Made by a program: the position numbers and the translations under genes
Part shown: in pieces, positions 10,383 to 17,951 of the stretch
Numbering within the stretch: the stretch's first letter is position 1
How the letters are laid out: each line of letters starts with the position of its first letter
Source: Alistipes sp.
GTDB lineage: Bacteria > Bacteroidota > Bacteroidia > Bacteroidales > Rikenellaceae
NCBI GenBank assembly: GCA_017621455.1
Contig: JAGATC010000003.1
Location: forward strand, 124,001 to 188,000
DNA: 64,000 bases
Reading direction: 5' to 3'
Notes under the pieces: model-generated
What the model saw: only the letters and a program-made list of their open reading frames with translations
What the model was told of the DNA's origin: nothing
Databases searched by the model: none

Positions 10383-10517
10383 TTATTCTATTATTGATAA
10401 GCCGCAATCTGCGGCACCAAACTTAGAGCCCCGAATGGGAAATACACCAAAGTATGTCCCATCCGAGGCTCTTTCTCTTTATCGGCGCCAAATTCCCCCC
10501 CCCTTCTAACAAGAAAT
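10383..10517 (+). ncRNA. Structured repeat element, copy 2 (tandem with copy 1)
   Basis: It starts with TTGATAAG, has a small hairpin GCCGCA/TGCGGC (10401-10415), and a main stem 10425-10440 with 10457-10472 (AGAGCC...GGCTCT). At the apex TGGG-AAATAC...GTATG-TCCCA replaces the GTAC/GTAC pair of the other copies. It ends in the same 3' box ACAAGAAAT (10509-10517). A run of nine C (10495-10503) precedes the end. The left outer arm is degenerate. Confidence 0.5.
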
Positions 10518-10860
10518 TGGGGCCGTGGGGGAGTTTCAGAGAGTTTTAGGGAGAGTTCGGGGAATTTTCAGGGAGGGCGGAGTGCGTTTTCCGCGTTGTC
10601 TCTGTTCTCTCCCTGTTCTCTCTCTCTGACTACTCTCTGTCATTCTGAACGTAGTGAAGAATCTGGTAATTGGGGCGATAGTATCTCTGCTCTTTGCTCT
10701 CGGCAGATCATTCGACTGCGCTGCGCTACGCTCAGGATGACAAAGGGAGGTACTCAGAATGACAGCGTAGGTATTGTCTTTATGCTCTCTGCTCATTGAC
10801 CTCTCTGCTCATTGACCATTTGCTCTAAAAATGCTGTGTGAAATAAAAAAAGTGTTTTTA
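10518..10860. repeat. Gene-free repeat-rich stretch before serC
   Basis: No credible gene. It holds a 28-bp dispersed repeat (10637-10664; inverted near-copy at 36174-36201) and a related reverse-oriented segment around 10705-10742 with TTCGACTGCGCTGCGC and CTCAGGATGACA. It also holds a partial copy at 10753-10765 and a 16-bp tandem duplication CTCTCTGCTCATTGAC at 10785-10800 and 10801-10816. The rest is purine/pyrimidine-skewed low complexity (GGGAG and CTCTC runs). Confidence 0.7.
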
Positions 10861-10884
10861 TTTTGCGGAATCATAAAAAATGAT

Positions 10885-10892
10885 TATCTTTG
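10885..10892 (+). promoter_or_regulatory. Promoter of the serC-serA-DUF1015 operon
   Basis: TATCTTTG (-7) with TTG at 10863-10865 (-33), 19-bp spacer: the best promoter match in the window. The leader to serC is about 100 nt and contains a stem AGATACG (10902-10908) / CGTGTCT (10924-10930). It could fold into a regulatory leader; no known riboswitch signature was recognised. Confidence 0.75.
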
Positions 10893-11000
10893 TGTGACTA
10901 TAGATACGCCCGTCTGGAAGTGACGTGTCTAAGTCTCAAAGAATGAGAAGAAAGTAATTTTTATTTACCAATACAAACTTAATAAAAACACTTAAAACTT

Positions 11001-12080
11001 ATGAAACACAATTTCAACGCAGGTCCATGCGTACTTCCACGTCAGGCTGTAGAGGCAGCTATCGAGGCTATCCGTGATTTTGATGGCACTGGTATCGGTA
11101 TTCTTGAGATCTCACACCGTACTCCAGGCTGGGAGCGCGTAATGGCTGAGGTAGAGCAGCTTTGGCGCGACCTTCTCAACATCCCCGATGACTACGCAGT
11201 ATTCTTCGTAGGTGGTGGTGCTTCAACTCAGTTCTTCCAGGTTCCCGCTAACCTTCTTAAGACTAAGGCTGCTTACTTGCAGACTGGCGTTTGGGCTAAG
11301 AAGGCCGTTAAGGAGGCTAAGTTCTACGGCGAGGTAGAGGTTGTCGCTTCTTCTGAGGACAAGACCTACAGCTACATTCCTAAGAACTACACCATCCCCG
11401 CTGATGCTGACTACTTCCACATCACTACCAACAACACTATCTACGGTACTGAGATCCACGAGGATATCGACTCACCCGTAACTTTGGTTGCTGATATGTC
11501 TTCAGACATCATGTCTCGTCCTATCGACGTTAAGAAGTATGGTATGATCTACGGTGGTGCTCAGAAGAACGTAGGTCCTGCTGGTGTTACCTTCGTTATC
11601 ATCCGCAAGGATCTTCTCGGTCAGTCTGGCCGCAAGCTTCAGACTATGGTTGACTACGCTACTCACTATCCCGAGGAGGCTCGCAACCACTCTATGTTCA
11701 ACACTCCTCCTGTATTCCCCATCTACGTTATGTACCAGACCTTGAAGTGGGTTAAGGAGCTTGGTGGTGTAGAGGTTATGTACAAGATGAACAAGGAGAA
11801 GGCTGAGTTGCTCTACAACGAGATCGACCGCAACTCTATGTTCGTAGGTACTGCTGCTAAGGAGGACCGCTCTTTGATGAATGTTTGCTTCGTAATGGCT
11901 CCTGGTAAGGAGGAGTTCGAGAAGGAGTTCATGGAGTTTGCTAAGGAGCGTGGCATGGTAGGTATCAAGGGTCACCGTTCAGTAGGTGGTTTCCGTGCAT
12001 CTATCTACAACGCATGTCCTAAGGAGTCTGTAGAGGCTTTGGTAGCTTGCATGAAGGAGTTCGAGGAGCTTCACAAGTAA
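11001..12080 (+). CDS. serC: Phosphoserine aminotransferase
   Basis: Converts 3-phosphohydroxypyruvate plus glutamate to O-phosphoserine (also acts in PLP synthesis in some bacteria). The 359-aa class-V aminotransferase has an N-terminal [10 protein letters not shown] motif, a PLP-phosphate loop GGGASTQF (71-78), Asp165 in VADMSSD and the PLP Lys189 in [11 protein letters not shown]. Codon use is strongly biased (AAG, AAC, GGT, GCT, CGC/CGT), indicating high expression, in contrast to neighbouring operons. First gene of the serine operon, with a strong own promoter. Confidence 0.98.
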   Translation: MKHNFNAGPCVLPRQAVEAAIEAIRDFDGTGIGILEISHRTPGWERVMAEVEQLWRDLLNIPDDYAVFFVGGGASTQFFQVPANLLKTKAAYLQTGVWAKKAVKEAKFYGEVEVVASSEDKTYSYIPKNYTIPADADYFHITTNNTIYGTEIHEDIDSPVTLVADMSSDIMSRPIDVKKYGMIYGGAQKNVGPAGVTFVIIRKDLLGQSGRKLQTMVDYATHYPEEARNHSMFNTPPVFPIYVMYQTLKWVKELGGVEVMYKMNKEKAELLYNEIDRNSMFVGTAAKEDRSLMNVCFVMAPGKEEFEKEFMEFAKERGMVGIKGHRSVGGFRASIYNACPKESVEALVACMKEFEELHK

Positions 12081-12108
12081 TCTAACGTAATCAATTATCA
12101 ATCATCGT

Positions 12109-12138
12109 GGTAGCCATCCGAGAAGTAGGGTGGCTGCC
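12109..12138 (+). other. Intercistronic hairpin between serC and serA
   Basis: GGTAGCCATCC (12109-12119) pairs with GGGTGGCTGCC (12128-12138), including G-T pairs, and outer bases TTATC/GATAA can extend it. No T-tract follows, so it is unlikely to be a full terminator. It may be an mRNA stability or processing element. Confidence 0.5.
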
Positions 12139-12181
12139 TCGATAAGTTAATAACAAAACAAATAAGAATAGACCTAATATT

Positions 12182-13105
12182 ATGAAGGTACTTATTGCAA
12201 CCGAGAAGCCCTTTGCTAAGACCGCAGTTGAGGGTATTGAGTCAATCTTGAAGGAGGCTAACTACGAGGTGGTACGCCTTGAGAAGTATACTGATAAGGC
12301 TGAGCTTTTGGCAGCTGTTGCTGACGTTGACGCTCTCATCATCCGTAGCGACAAGGTTACTGCTGAGGTTCTTGACGCTGCTAAGCAGCTTAAGATCGTT
12401 GTTCGCGCAGGTGCTGGTTTCGACAACGTAGACTGCGCTGCAGCTAAGGCTAAGGGCGTAGTTGTTATGAACACTCCTGGTCAGAACTCTAACGCTGTTG
12501 CTGAGCTTGCTCTCGGTATGATGGTATTTATGGCTCGTAACCAGTTCACTCCAGGCACAGGCTCTGAGCTTCAGGGCAAGACCCTTGCTATCCACGCTTA
12601 CGGCAACGTAGGTCGCTTGGTAGGCTTGAAGGGTAAGGCTCTCGGTATGAACGTTGTTGCTTACGACCCCTTCATCACCGACGACGCTGTATTCGAGCGT
12701 GATGGCGTTAAGAAGATGAACTCTATCGCTGAGCTCTACGCTGCTGCTGACTACCTCTCATTGCACATCCCTGCAACTGCTGAGACTAAGGGTTCTATCG
12801 GCTACGACCTCGCTATGTCTATGCCTAAGGGCGCTACCCTCGTAAACACTGCTCGTAAGGAGGTTATCAACGAGGAGGGTCTCATGAAGGCTATGGAGGA
12901 GCGTGAGGACCTCAAGTACATCACCGACATCGCTCCCGATGCTAAGGATGTATACGCTGAGAAGTTCGGCAAGCGCTACTTCGGCACTCCTAAGAAGCAG
13001 GGTGCTGAGACTGCTGAGGCTAACGTAAACGCTGGTCTTGCTGCTGCTCGTCAGATTGTTGACTACTTCGTTAACGGCAACGTCCGCTTCCAGGTTAATA
13101 AATAA
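12182..13105 (+). CDS. serA: D-3-phosphoglycerate dehydrogenase (short form, unusual active site)
   Basis: Expected to oxidise 3-phosphoglycerate to 3-phosphohydroxypyruvate, the first step of serine synthesis. 307 aa: a 2-hydroxyacid dehydrogenase without the C-terminal ACT domain, so probably not serine-inhibited in the classical way. Substrate-loop VVRAGAGFDNVD (73-84), NAD-binding AYGNVG (139-144; the first Gly of GxGxxG is Ala), and Arg225 in NTARKEVIN are present. The usual DVFE Glu aligns with DIAPD, and the catalytic His of TPHxG reads TPKKQG (Lys271). The residues are thus atypical, although the SerC context supports the role. Codon bias is as in serC. Confidence 0.9.
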   Translation: MKVLIATEKPFAKTAVEGIESILKEANYEVVRLEKYTDKAELLAAVADVDALIIRSDKVTAEVLDAAKQLKIVVRAGAGFDNVDCAAAKAKGVVVMNTPGQNSNAVAELALGMMVFMARNQFTPGTGSELQGKTLAIHAYGNVGRLVGLKGKALGMNVVAYDPFITDDAVFERDGVKKMNSIAELYAAADYLSLHIPATAETKGSIGYDLAMSMPKGATLVNTARKEVINEEGLMKAMEEREDLKYITDIAPDAKDVYAEKFGKRYFGTPKKQGAETAEANVNAGLAAARQIVDYFVNGNVRFQVNK

Positions 13106-13117
13106 TAGATTGAATAT

Positions 13118-13196
13118 TTTGGTGTCTACCTTGCTTTGAAAATGCTCATTTACCTTGAGTAAACTGCGCTTTTCAAATCTTCGAGCAGCTACCAAA
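13118..13196 (+). other. Three-tier nested RNA-like hairpin between serA and DUF1015
   Basis: Nested complementary segments: TTTGGT (13118-13123)/ACCAAA (13191-13196), TTTGAAAA (13135-13142)/TTTTCAAA (13170-13177), TTTAC (13149-13153)/GTAAA (13159-13163). It begins 12 nt after the serA stop. It is a candidate regulatory or stability element; function inferred only from structure and position. Confidence 0.5.
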
Positions 13197-13229
13197 CTAT
13201 CCTAATCTCTTCCTTATTTATAATAAGCA

Positions 13230-13253
13230 GGGTGTCAATTTCGGTTGGCACCC
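13230..13253 (+). terminator. Possible terminator or attenuator before DUF1015 gene
   Basis: GGGTGTCAA (13230-13238) pairs with TTGGCACCC (13245-13253), one G-T pair, 6-nt loop. The following sequence TTACATAG lacks a real T-tract, so termination would be weak. It could attenuate transcription into the DUF1015 gene. Confidence 0.4.
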
Positions 13254-13295
13254 TTACATAGAAAAATATTAACAAGCTAAAACTACAATACTAAT

Positions 13296-14540
13296 ATGGT
13301 AAGAATTAAGCCCTTTAAGGGTATCCGCCCTCCAAAGGAACTCGCAGCAGAGGTAGCATCACGTCCTTACGACGTTCTTAATTCAGTAGAGGCTAAGGCT
13401 GAGGCTGGCGAGCGCTCATTGCTCCACATCATCAAGCCCGAGATCGACTTTGATCCCATCGCCGACGAGCACTCACAGGAGGCTTACGAGAAGGCTATGG
13501 AGAACTTCCGCATCTGGAAGGAGAAGGGTTGGTTGGCACAGGATGGCGAGGAGTACTACTACATCTACGCTCAGACTATGAACGGCCGCACCCAGTATGG
13601 TATCGCTATGTGCTGCCACTACGACGACTACCTCTCAGGCGCTATTAAGAAGCACGAGCTTACTCGCCCCGATAAGGAGGAGGATCGTATGATTCACGTG
13701 CGCAACCAGAAGGCTAACATCGAGCCCGTATTCTTCACATACCCCGATAACGCCGAGATTGACGCTATCATCACTAAGTGGGTTAAGGAGCATGAGGCTG
13801 ACTACGACTTCGTAGCTGAGGATGGCTTTGGCCACCACATGTGGGTTATCCGTTGCAAGGAGACCAACGACCGCATCACCGAGCTCTTCAAGGGTATCCC
13901 CGCATTGTATGTAGCTGATGGTCACCACCGTACCGCTGCTGCTGCACGCGTAGGTCAGGAGTGCGCATCGAAGAATCCTAACCACACTGGCGACGAGGAG
14001 TACTGCTTCTTCCTCGCAGTTACCTTCCCTGCATCACACCTCCGCATCATCGACTACAACCGCGTAGTTAAGGACCTCAACGGCCTTTCGAAGGAGGAGT
14101 TCTTGAAGGCTATCGAGGAGAACTTCGTAGTGGAGAAGAAGGGTGCAGAGATCTACACACCTAACGCATTGCACAACTTCGCGATGTATATCGACGGTGA
14201 GTGGTACTCGATGACTGCTAAGCAGGGCACTTACGACGACAACGATCCTATCGGCGTTCTCGACGTTACCGTCCTCTCTAACCTCGTTCTCGACAAGGTT
14301 CTAGGCATCGCAGACCTCCGCACATCTAAGCGTATCGACTTCGTAGGTGGTATCCGTGGTTTGGGCGAGTTGCAGAAGCGCGTTGACAGCGGTGAGATGA
14401 AGGTTGCCTTTGCGTTGTATCCAGTATCAATGCAGCAGCTTATCGACATCGCCGACACTGGCAACATCATGCCTCCCAAGACTACTTGGTTTGAGCCTAA
14501 GTTGCGTTCGGGTGTTGTTATTCACTCATTCGAGGAATAA
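13296..14540 (+). CDS. DUF1015-family protein in the serine operon
   Basis: A 414-aa protein of the DUF1015 family, widespread in bacteria and archaea. I know no confirmed activity. N-terminal IKPFKGIRPP and SRPYDVLN (about 4-29) are the family signature. The central ALYVADGHHRTAAA (203-216) carries DGHHR at 208-212, resembling the phosphate-binding motif of ParB/sulfiredoxin-fold enzymes, some of which phosphorylate serine. KKHELTRPDKEEDR (118-131) is also conserved-looking. Third gene after serC and serA with the same extreme codon bias, so a role in serine or phosphoserine metabolism is a reasonable inference. A structured repeat begins at its stop codon. Confidence 0.85.
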   Translation: MVRIKPFKGIRPPKELAAEVASRPYDVLNSVEAKAEAGERSLLHIIKPEIDFDPIADEHSQEAYEKAMENFRIWKEKGWLAQDGEEYYYIYAQTMNGRTQYGIAMCCHYDDYLSGAIKKHELTRPDKEEDRMIHVRNQKANIEPVFFTYPDNAEIDAIITKWVKEHEADYDFVAEDGFGHHMWVIRCKETNDRITELFKGIPALYVADGHHRTAAAARVGQECASKNPNHTGDEEYCFFLAVTFPASHLRIIDYNRVVKDLNGLSKEEFLKAIEENFVVEKKGAEIYTPNALHNFAMYIDGEWYSMTAKQGTYDDNDPIGVLDVTVLSNLVLDKVLGIADLRTSKRIDFVGGIRGLGELQKRVDSGEMKVAFALYPVSMQQLIDIADTGNIMPPKTTWFEPKLRSGVVIHSFEE

Positions 14541-14665
14541 TTTCTTGTGATAGCGGCGATACTTCGCCACCTCAATCATTGGGTTGAATGGAATGTACGA
14601 CAAGTACTATCCATCCAACCCAATTTCTTTATCGGTGGTAAATTATCACCACTCTGACAAGAAAT
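14540..14665 (+). ncRNA. Structured repeat element, copy 3
   Basis: The outer stem ATTTCTTGT (14540-14548) pairs with ACAAGAAAT (14657-14665), identical arms to copy 1. Inside are a small hairpin GGCGA/TCGCC, the main stem 14578-14592 with 14610-14624 (ATTGGGTTG...CAACCCAAT) with apex GGA-ATGTAC...GTACTA-TCC, and a GGTGGT/ATCACC hairpin. It starts on the last base of the DUF1015 stop codon. Confidence 0.6.
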
Positions 14666-14678
14666 TAGGTCGTGCTGA

Positions 14679-14773
14679 TTGGAAACTTGATAATACTTCG
14701 GGCTGTACTAAGGTACTATCCCGAAGCCTCTTCTTTTGTGATACACCACATCTCACGACTTTTGACAATAAAT
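14679..14773 (+). ncRNA. Structured repeat element, copy 4 (tandem with copy 3)
   Basis: CTTGATAAT leads into the main stem CTTCGGG (14696-14702)/CCCGAAG (14720-14726) with apex CTGTAC-TAAG-GTACTA, followed by TTTTGTGATACACC and a degenerate 3' box GACAATAAAT (14764-14773). It is shorter and more diverged than copy 3. The remaining gap to 15000 is low-complexity A/T and TAAGACC/GGTCTTA-type sequence with no gene. Confidence 0.5.
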
Positions 14774-15022
14774 CGGGTAGTGGTGACTGGGAGGTGGTAA
14801 ATTTTATAAGACCATTAGGACTTTAAGCCCTTAAGACCATAAGAGGTCGGGTATCAAAAGTCTTACTTCCTACTTGTCTTATTGGTCTTACTCGTCTTAA
14901 AAATCTCTAACAACTAACAAGCGCTGAGTATTTATGGGTACTTTGTAATATACCCTCTATACCCAACCATCTTAACTAAAAACTATCAACATCTATCTCT
15001 TTGTATTTTCAGCTTTTTTTCA

Positions 15023-15030
15023 TACCTTTG
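15023..15030 (+). promoter_or_regulatory. Promoter of the yicC-gmk-nadD operon
   Basis: TACCTTTG with TTG at 15001-15003, spacer 19 bp. The yicC ATG is 40 nt downstream. Confidence 0.7.
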
Positions 15031-15070
15031 TAAATTGAAGTAAATGTACGAATAACTCTTTTACAAAGAT

Positions 15071-15943
15071 ATGATAAAGTCAATGACGGGCTTCGGCAAG
15101 GGCGAGGCCGTAATAGAAGATAAGAAGATACGCGTGGAGCTACGTTCGTTAAACTCGAAGCAGCTCGACCTATCTATCAAGCTGCCAGGCAGATACCGTG
15201 CTGCCGAGGCAGAGCTGCGCAATATCATCACACGCGAGCTGCAGCGTGGTAAGGTTGATTGCTTCGTGTCGTTCGAGGCAACCGTAGCTGAAACACCCGC
15301 ACATATCAACGCAGAGACATTCAAGGCATATGCCGAGGAGCTACGCAGTGTGTGCACTACCAATGGCATCAACACTGACGACGCAGCGCTGCTCAGTGCC
15401 ATTTTACGCATGCCCGATGTGGTTACCTGCGAGGAGCAGGAGGTGTCGGAGGCAGAGATTGCAGCCATTTTGGAGGCGGCAAAGATGGCGTGTGCAGAGC
15501 TGGATAAGTTCCGCCAGCAGGAGGGTGCAATACTTATTGCTGACCTCCTTAAGCGCATCGACCTTATCGAGCAGTATCGCCACGAGGTAGAACCCTTTGA
15601 AAAGGCCCGTGTTGACACCATCAAGAACCGTATCCGCGAGAATATAGAGAAGTTGCAGCTTGAGGTGGATAACAACCGCCTTGAGCAGGAGATGATATTC
15701 TATATCGAGAAGCTCGACATCACGGAGGAGAAGGTGCGCCTCGACAACCACTGTCGCTACTTCCGCGAGGTGTCGGCCGAGGAGGAGGCTGCGGGTCGTA
15801 AGCTCGGCTTCATTGCGCAGGAGCTTGGTCGCGAGATTAACACCATGGGCTCAAAGTCAAACGAGGCAAATATGCAGCGTTTGGTAGTTAAAATGAAGGA
15901 TGAGTTAGAGAAGATTAAAGAGCAGGTACTAAACATCTTATAA
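15071..15943 (+). CDS. yicC: YicC-family endoribonuclease
   Basis: A 290-aa protein of the YicC/YloC family, shown in other bacteria to be an endoribonuclease involved in RNA turnover. It opens with the conserved MIKSMTGFGKGEA, has an acidic/helical middle, and ends with KLGFIAQELGREINTMGSKS and a coiled tail, both family signatures including likely catalytic Glu/Asp residues. First gene of a tight operon: gmk starts 14 nt downstream, an association typical for this family across bacteria. Confidence 0.94.
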   Translation: MIKSMTGFGKGEAVIEDKKIRVELRSLNSKQLDLSIKLPGRYRAAEAELRNIITRELQRGKVDCFVSFEATVAETPAHINAETFKAYAEELRSVCTTNGINTDDAALLSAILRMPDVVTCEEQEVSEAEIAAILEAAKMACAELDKFRQQEGAILIADLLKRIDLIEQYRHEVEPFEKARVDTIKNRIRENIEKLQLEVDNNRLEQEMIFYIEKLDITEEKVRLDNHCRYFREVSAEEEAAGRKLGFIAQELGREINTMGSKSNEANMQRLVVKMKDELEKIKEQVLNIL

Positions 15944-15957
15944 TATACGTTCGTAAT

Positions 15958-16518
15958 ATGGGTAAGTTGGTAATATTCTCAGCACCGAGTGGCTCGGGCA
16001 AGACAACAATCGTGCGTGAGTTGCTGAAACGTTTTCCGCAGTTTGAGTTCTCTATCTCTGCCACATCGCGTAAGCCACGTGGTACAGAGCAGCATGGTGT
16101 CGATTACTACTACCTCTCTAATGAGGAGTTTCGCGAGCGCGTGGAGCGTGGCGAGTTTGTAGAGTGGGAGGAGGTCTATGCCGGCACATGCTATGGTACG
16201 CTAAAGAGCGAAATGGAGCGTATATGGGCAAAGGGTAATGTTATAGTGTTCGACGTAGATGTTATGGGCGGCATCAACCTTAAGCGTCTCTTTGGTGACG
16301 ATGCATGCTCGGTGTTTATCATGCCACCCTCGGTCGAGGAGCTGGAGCGCCGTTTACGTGGTCGTGGCACCGATTCGGAGGAGGTTATCCTGAAGCGTAT
16401 CGACAAGGCTGAGTTTGAGCTCTCTAAATCCAATGAGTTCGACTTTACAGTTGTAAATGATGTGCTTGCCGATGCTGTGGATGAGGCCACTAAAATTATT
16501 GATAACTTCTTAAAGTAG
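15958..16518 (+). CDS. gmk: Guanylate kinase
   Basis: Phosphorylates GMP to GDP with ATP. The 186-aa protein has Walker A SAPSGSGKTT (about 8-17), GMP-binding SATSRKPRGTEQHGVDYYYLS (in two parts, about 34-54), and the lid and R-rich segment LRGRGTDSEE (about 134-143). Length is normal. The nadD gene starts 8 nt after its stop. Confidence 0.97.
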   Translation: MGKLVIFSAPSGSGKTTIVRELLKRFPQFEFSISATSRKPRGTEQHGVDYYYLSNEEFRERVERGEFVEWEEVYAGTCYGTLKSEMERIWAKGNVIVFDVDVMGGINLKRLFGDDACSVFIMPPSVEELERRLRGRGTDSEEVILKRIDKAEFELSKSNEFDFTVVNDVLADAVDEATKIIDNFLK

Positions 16519-16526
16519 AGATTAAG

Positions 16527-17342
16527 ATGAAAAAACGTATGTTGCTGTACTTCGGCTCATTTGACCCTATTCATAATGGTCACATTGCACTTGCTGAGTA
16601 CGCTTTAGATAAGAATCTGTGCGACGAAGTTGCGCTAATCATATCGCCTCAAAACCCCTTTAAGGCAGATGTGTTGCAGACTCCCGAATACACTCGTTAC
16701 GAGATGGCCGAGTTGGCATGTCGTGAGAGTCGTTACCCCGAACAGATTAAACCATCGGTAGTGGAGTTTGTGCTCGAAAAGCCCTCATATACAATCAATA
16801 CACTCGATTACCTAAAGGAGAATTGCGGTCAAGACATGGAGTTTGCCATCATTACTGGCAGCGACATCTGGGCACGCTTCGATGAGTGGAAGGAATATGA
16901 GCGAATCCTTAATGAGTATAAGATATATGTCTATCCACGTAAGGGTTATGCTGTGGAGAAGTTTGCCGATAGGGTAACACTCTTGGAGGATGCTCCATTT
17001 GTGGAGTATTCATCTACTGAGGTGCGTGGCAAGGCGGAACGTAGCGAGGATATATCTGCAATGGTTGCACCATCTGTGGCTGACTACATTGTGAAGAATC
17101 AGCTGTGGACGCCTGCTGGCCGTATTGTTCGCCTAACCTCTATGATTGAGAGTGGCGATGAGCGTGAGATACTATATATTGAGCGTGGTAAGTGTTATTT
17201 CCAGCATAACGAGTGGGGTAAGACTATCAACGACTTTAACCGCGCTAAGGCCATTAATCCCAATAGCGAGGAGGCACAGCAGCTACACGATATGGTCTAT
17301 GAGATACTCTCGTTCCGCTATAAAGACATCTACAATCCGTAA
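16527..17342 (+). CDS. nadD: Nicotinate-nucleotide adenylyltransferase with C-terminal TPR extension
   Basis: Makes deamido-NAD from nicotinate mononucleotide and ATP. The first about 195 residues are a complete NadD: FGSFDPIHNGHIALAEY (9-25) with the HxGH motif, a middle with TGSDIWARFDEW, and the EYSSTEVRG nucleotide loop. Residues about 200-271 are extra. They include REILYIERGKCYFQHNEWGK and AINPNSEEA, the pattern of a tetratricopeptide-like repeat. Typical NadD proteins are 190-215 aa, so this is an extension that may bind a partner. It is cotranscribed with yicC-gmk. Confidence 0.93.
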   Translation: MKKRMLLYFGSFDPIHNGHIALAEYALDKNLCDEVALIISPQNPFKADVLQTPEYTRYEMAELACRESRYPEQIKPSVVEFVLEKPSYTINTLDYLKENCGQDMEFAIITGSDIWARFDEWKEYERILNEYKIYVYPRKGYAVEKFADRVTLLEDAPFVEYSSTEVRGKAERSEDISAMVAPSVADYIVKNQLWTPAGRIVRLTSMIESGDEREILYIERGKCYFQHNEWGKTINDFNRAKAINPNSEEAQQLHDMVYEILSFRYKDIYNP

Positions 17343-17353
17343 TAGATAACGCT

Positions 17354-17929
17354 ATGATAGAGATTGATGATAAGATAGTTAGCCTCGATATTATTCGAGA
17401 GAATTTCTGCTGCGATTTATCGAAGTGTAAGGGGATATGCTGCGTGGAGGGAGACTCTGGCGCACCACTCGATATTGATGAAGTAGATATTCTTGAGGAG
17501 GAGTGGGAGAACTACGCGCCCTATATGACCGAAGAGGGCCGCAAGGCTGTCGAGGAGCAGGGATTCATGGTCGTAGATATTGATGGCGACTACACTACGC
17601 CATTGGTTGACAATGCAGCTTGCGCCTATGCCTTTGAGGAGGATGGAGTCACATTCTGTGCTATCGAGCGTGCCTATCGCGAGGGTAAGTGTTCGTTTAT
17701 TAAGCCCATATCATGCCATCTATATCCCATTCGTGTTAAGCGTTTCCGTAATGGCTCAGCGGGCCTAAACTACCATCGTTGGGCTGTGTGTGGCTCGGCG
17801 CGTGAGTGTGGTAAAAAGATTGGCATGCCAGTGTATAAAGGACTCAAAGAGCCTATTATACGTGCCTTCGGGGAGGAGTTCTATAAGCAGCTGGAGATGG
17901 CTGAGGAGATGGTAAAAGAGATGAAATAG
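17354..17929 (+). CDS. DUF3109-family Cys-rich protein
   Basis: A 191-aa protein of the DUF3109 family, common in Bacteroidota. It has a cysteine cluster CCDLSKCKGICC (about 18-29) followed by further cysteines in CAYAF, FCAIE, CSFIKPISCHLYPIR and CGSARECGKKIG. The arrangement resembles the YkgJ zinc/iron-binding family, so metal or Fe-S binding is likely. No enzyme activity can be stated. It lies 11 nt after nadD and is probably cotranscribed. Confidence 0.88.
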   Translation: MIEIDDKIVSLDIIRENFCCDLSKCKGICCVEGDSGAPLDIDEVDILEEEWENYAPYMTEEGRKAVEEQGFMVVDIDGDYTTPLVDNAACAYAFEEDGVTFCAIERAYREGKCSFIKPISCHLYPIRVKRFRNGSAGLNYHRWAVCGSARECGKKIGMPVYKGLKEPIIRAFGEEFYKQLEMAEEMVKEMK

Positions 17930-17951
17930 AAGCTATAATTCAGTTTATATA

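Noticed and set aside
10536..10799. Two overlapping open frames of 67-86 aa on opposite strands
   Set aside because: They fall in low-complexity and dispersed-repeat DNA; their Arg/Ser-rich translations reflect the repeats.
14584..14826. An 80-aa open frame on the plus strand
   Set aside because: It lies wholly inside structured repeat copies 3 and 4, has no promoter of its own and no protein-like composition.
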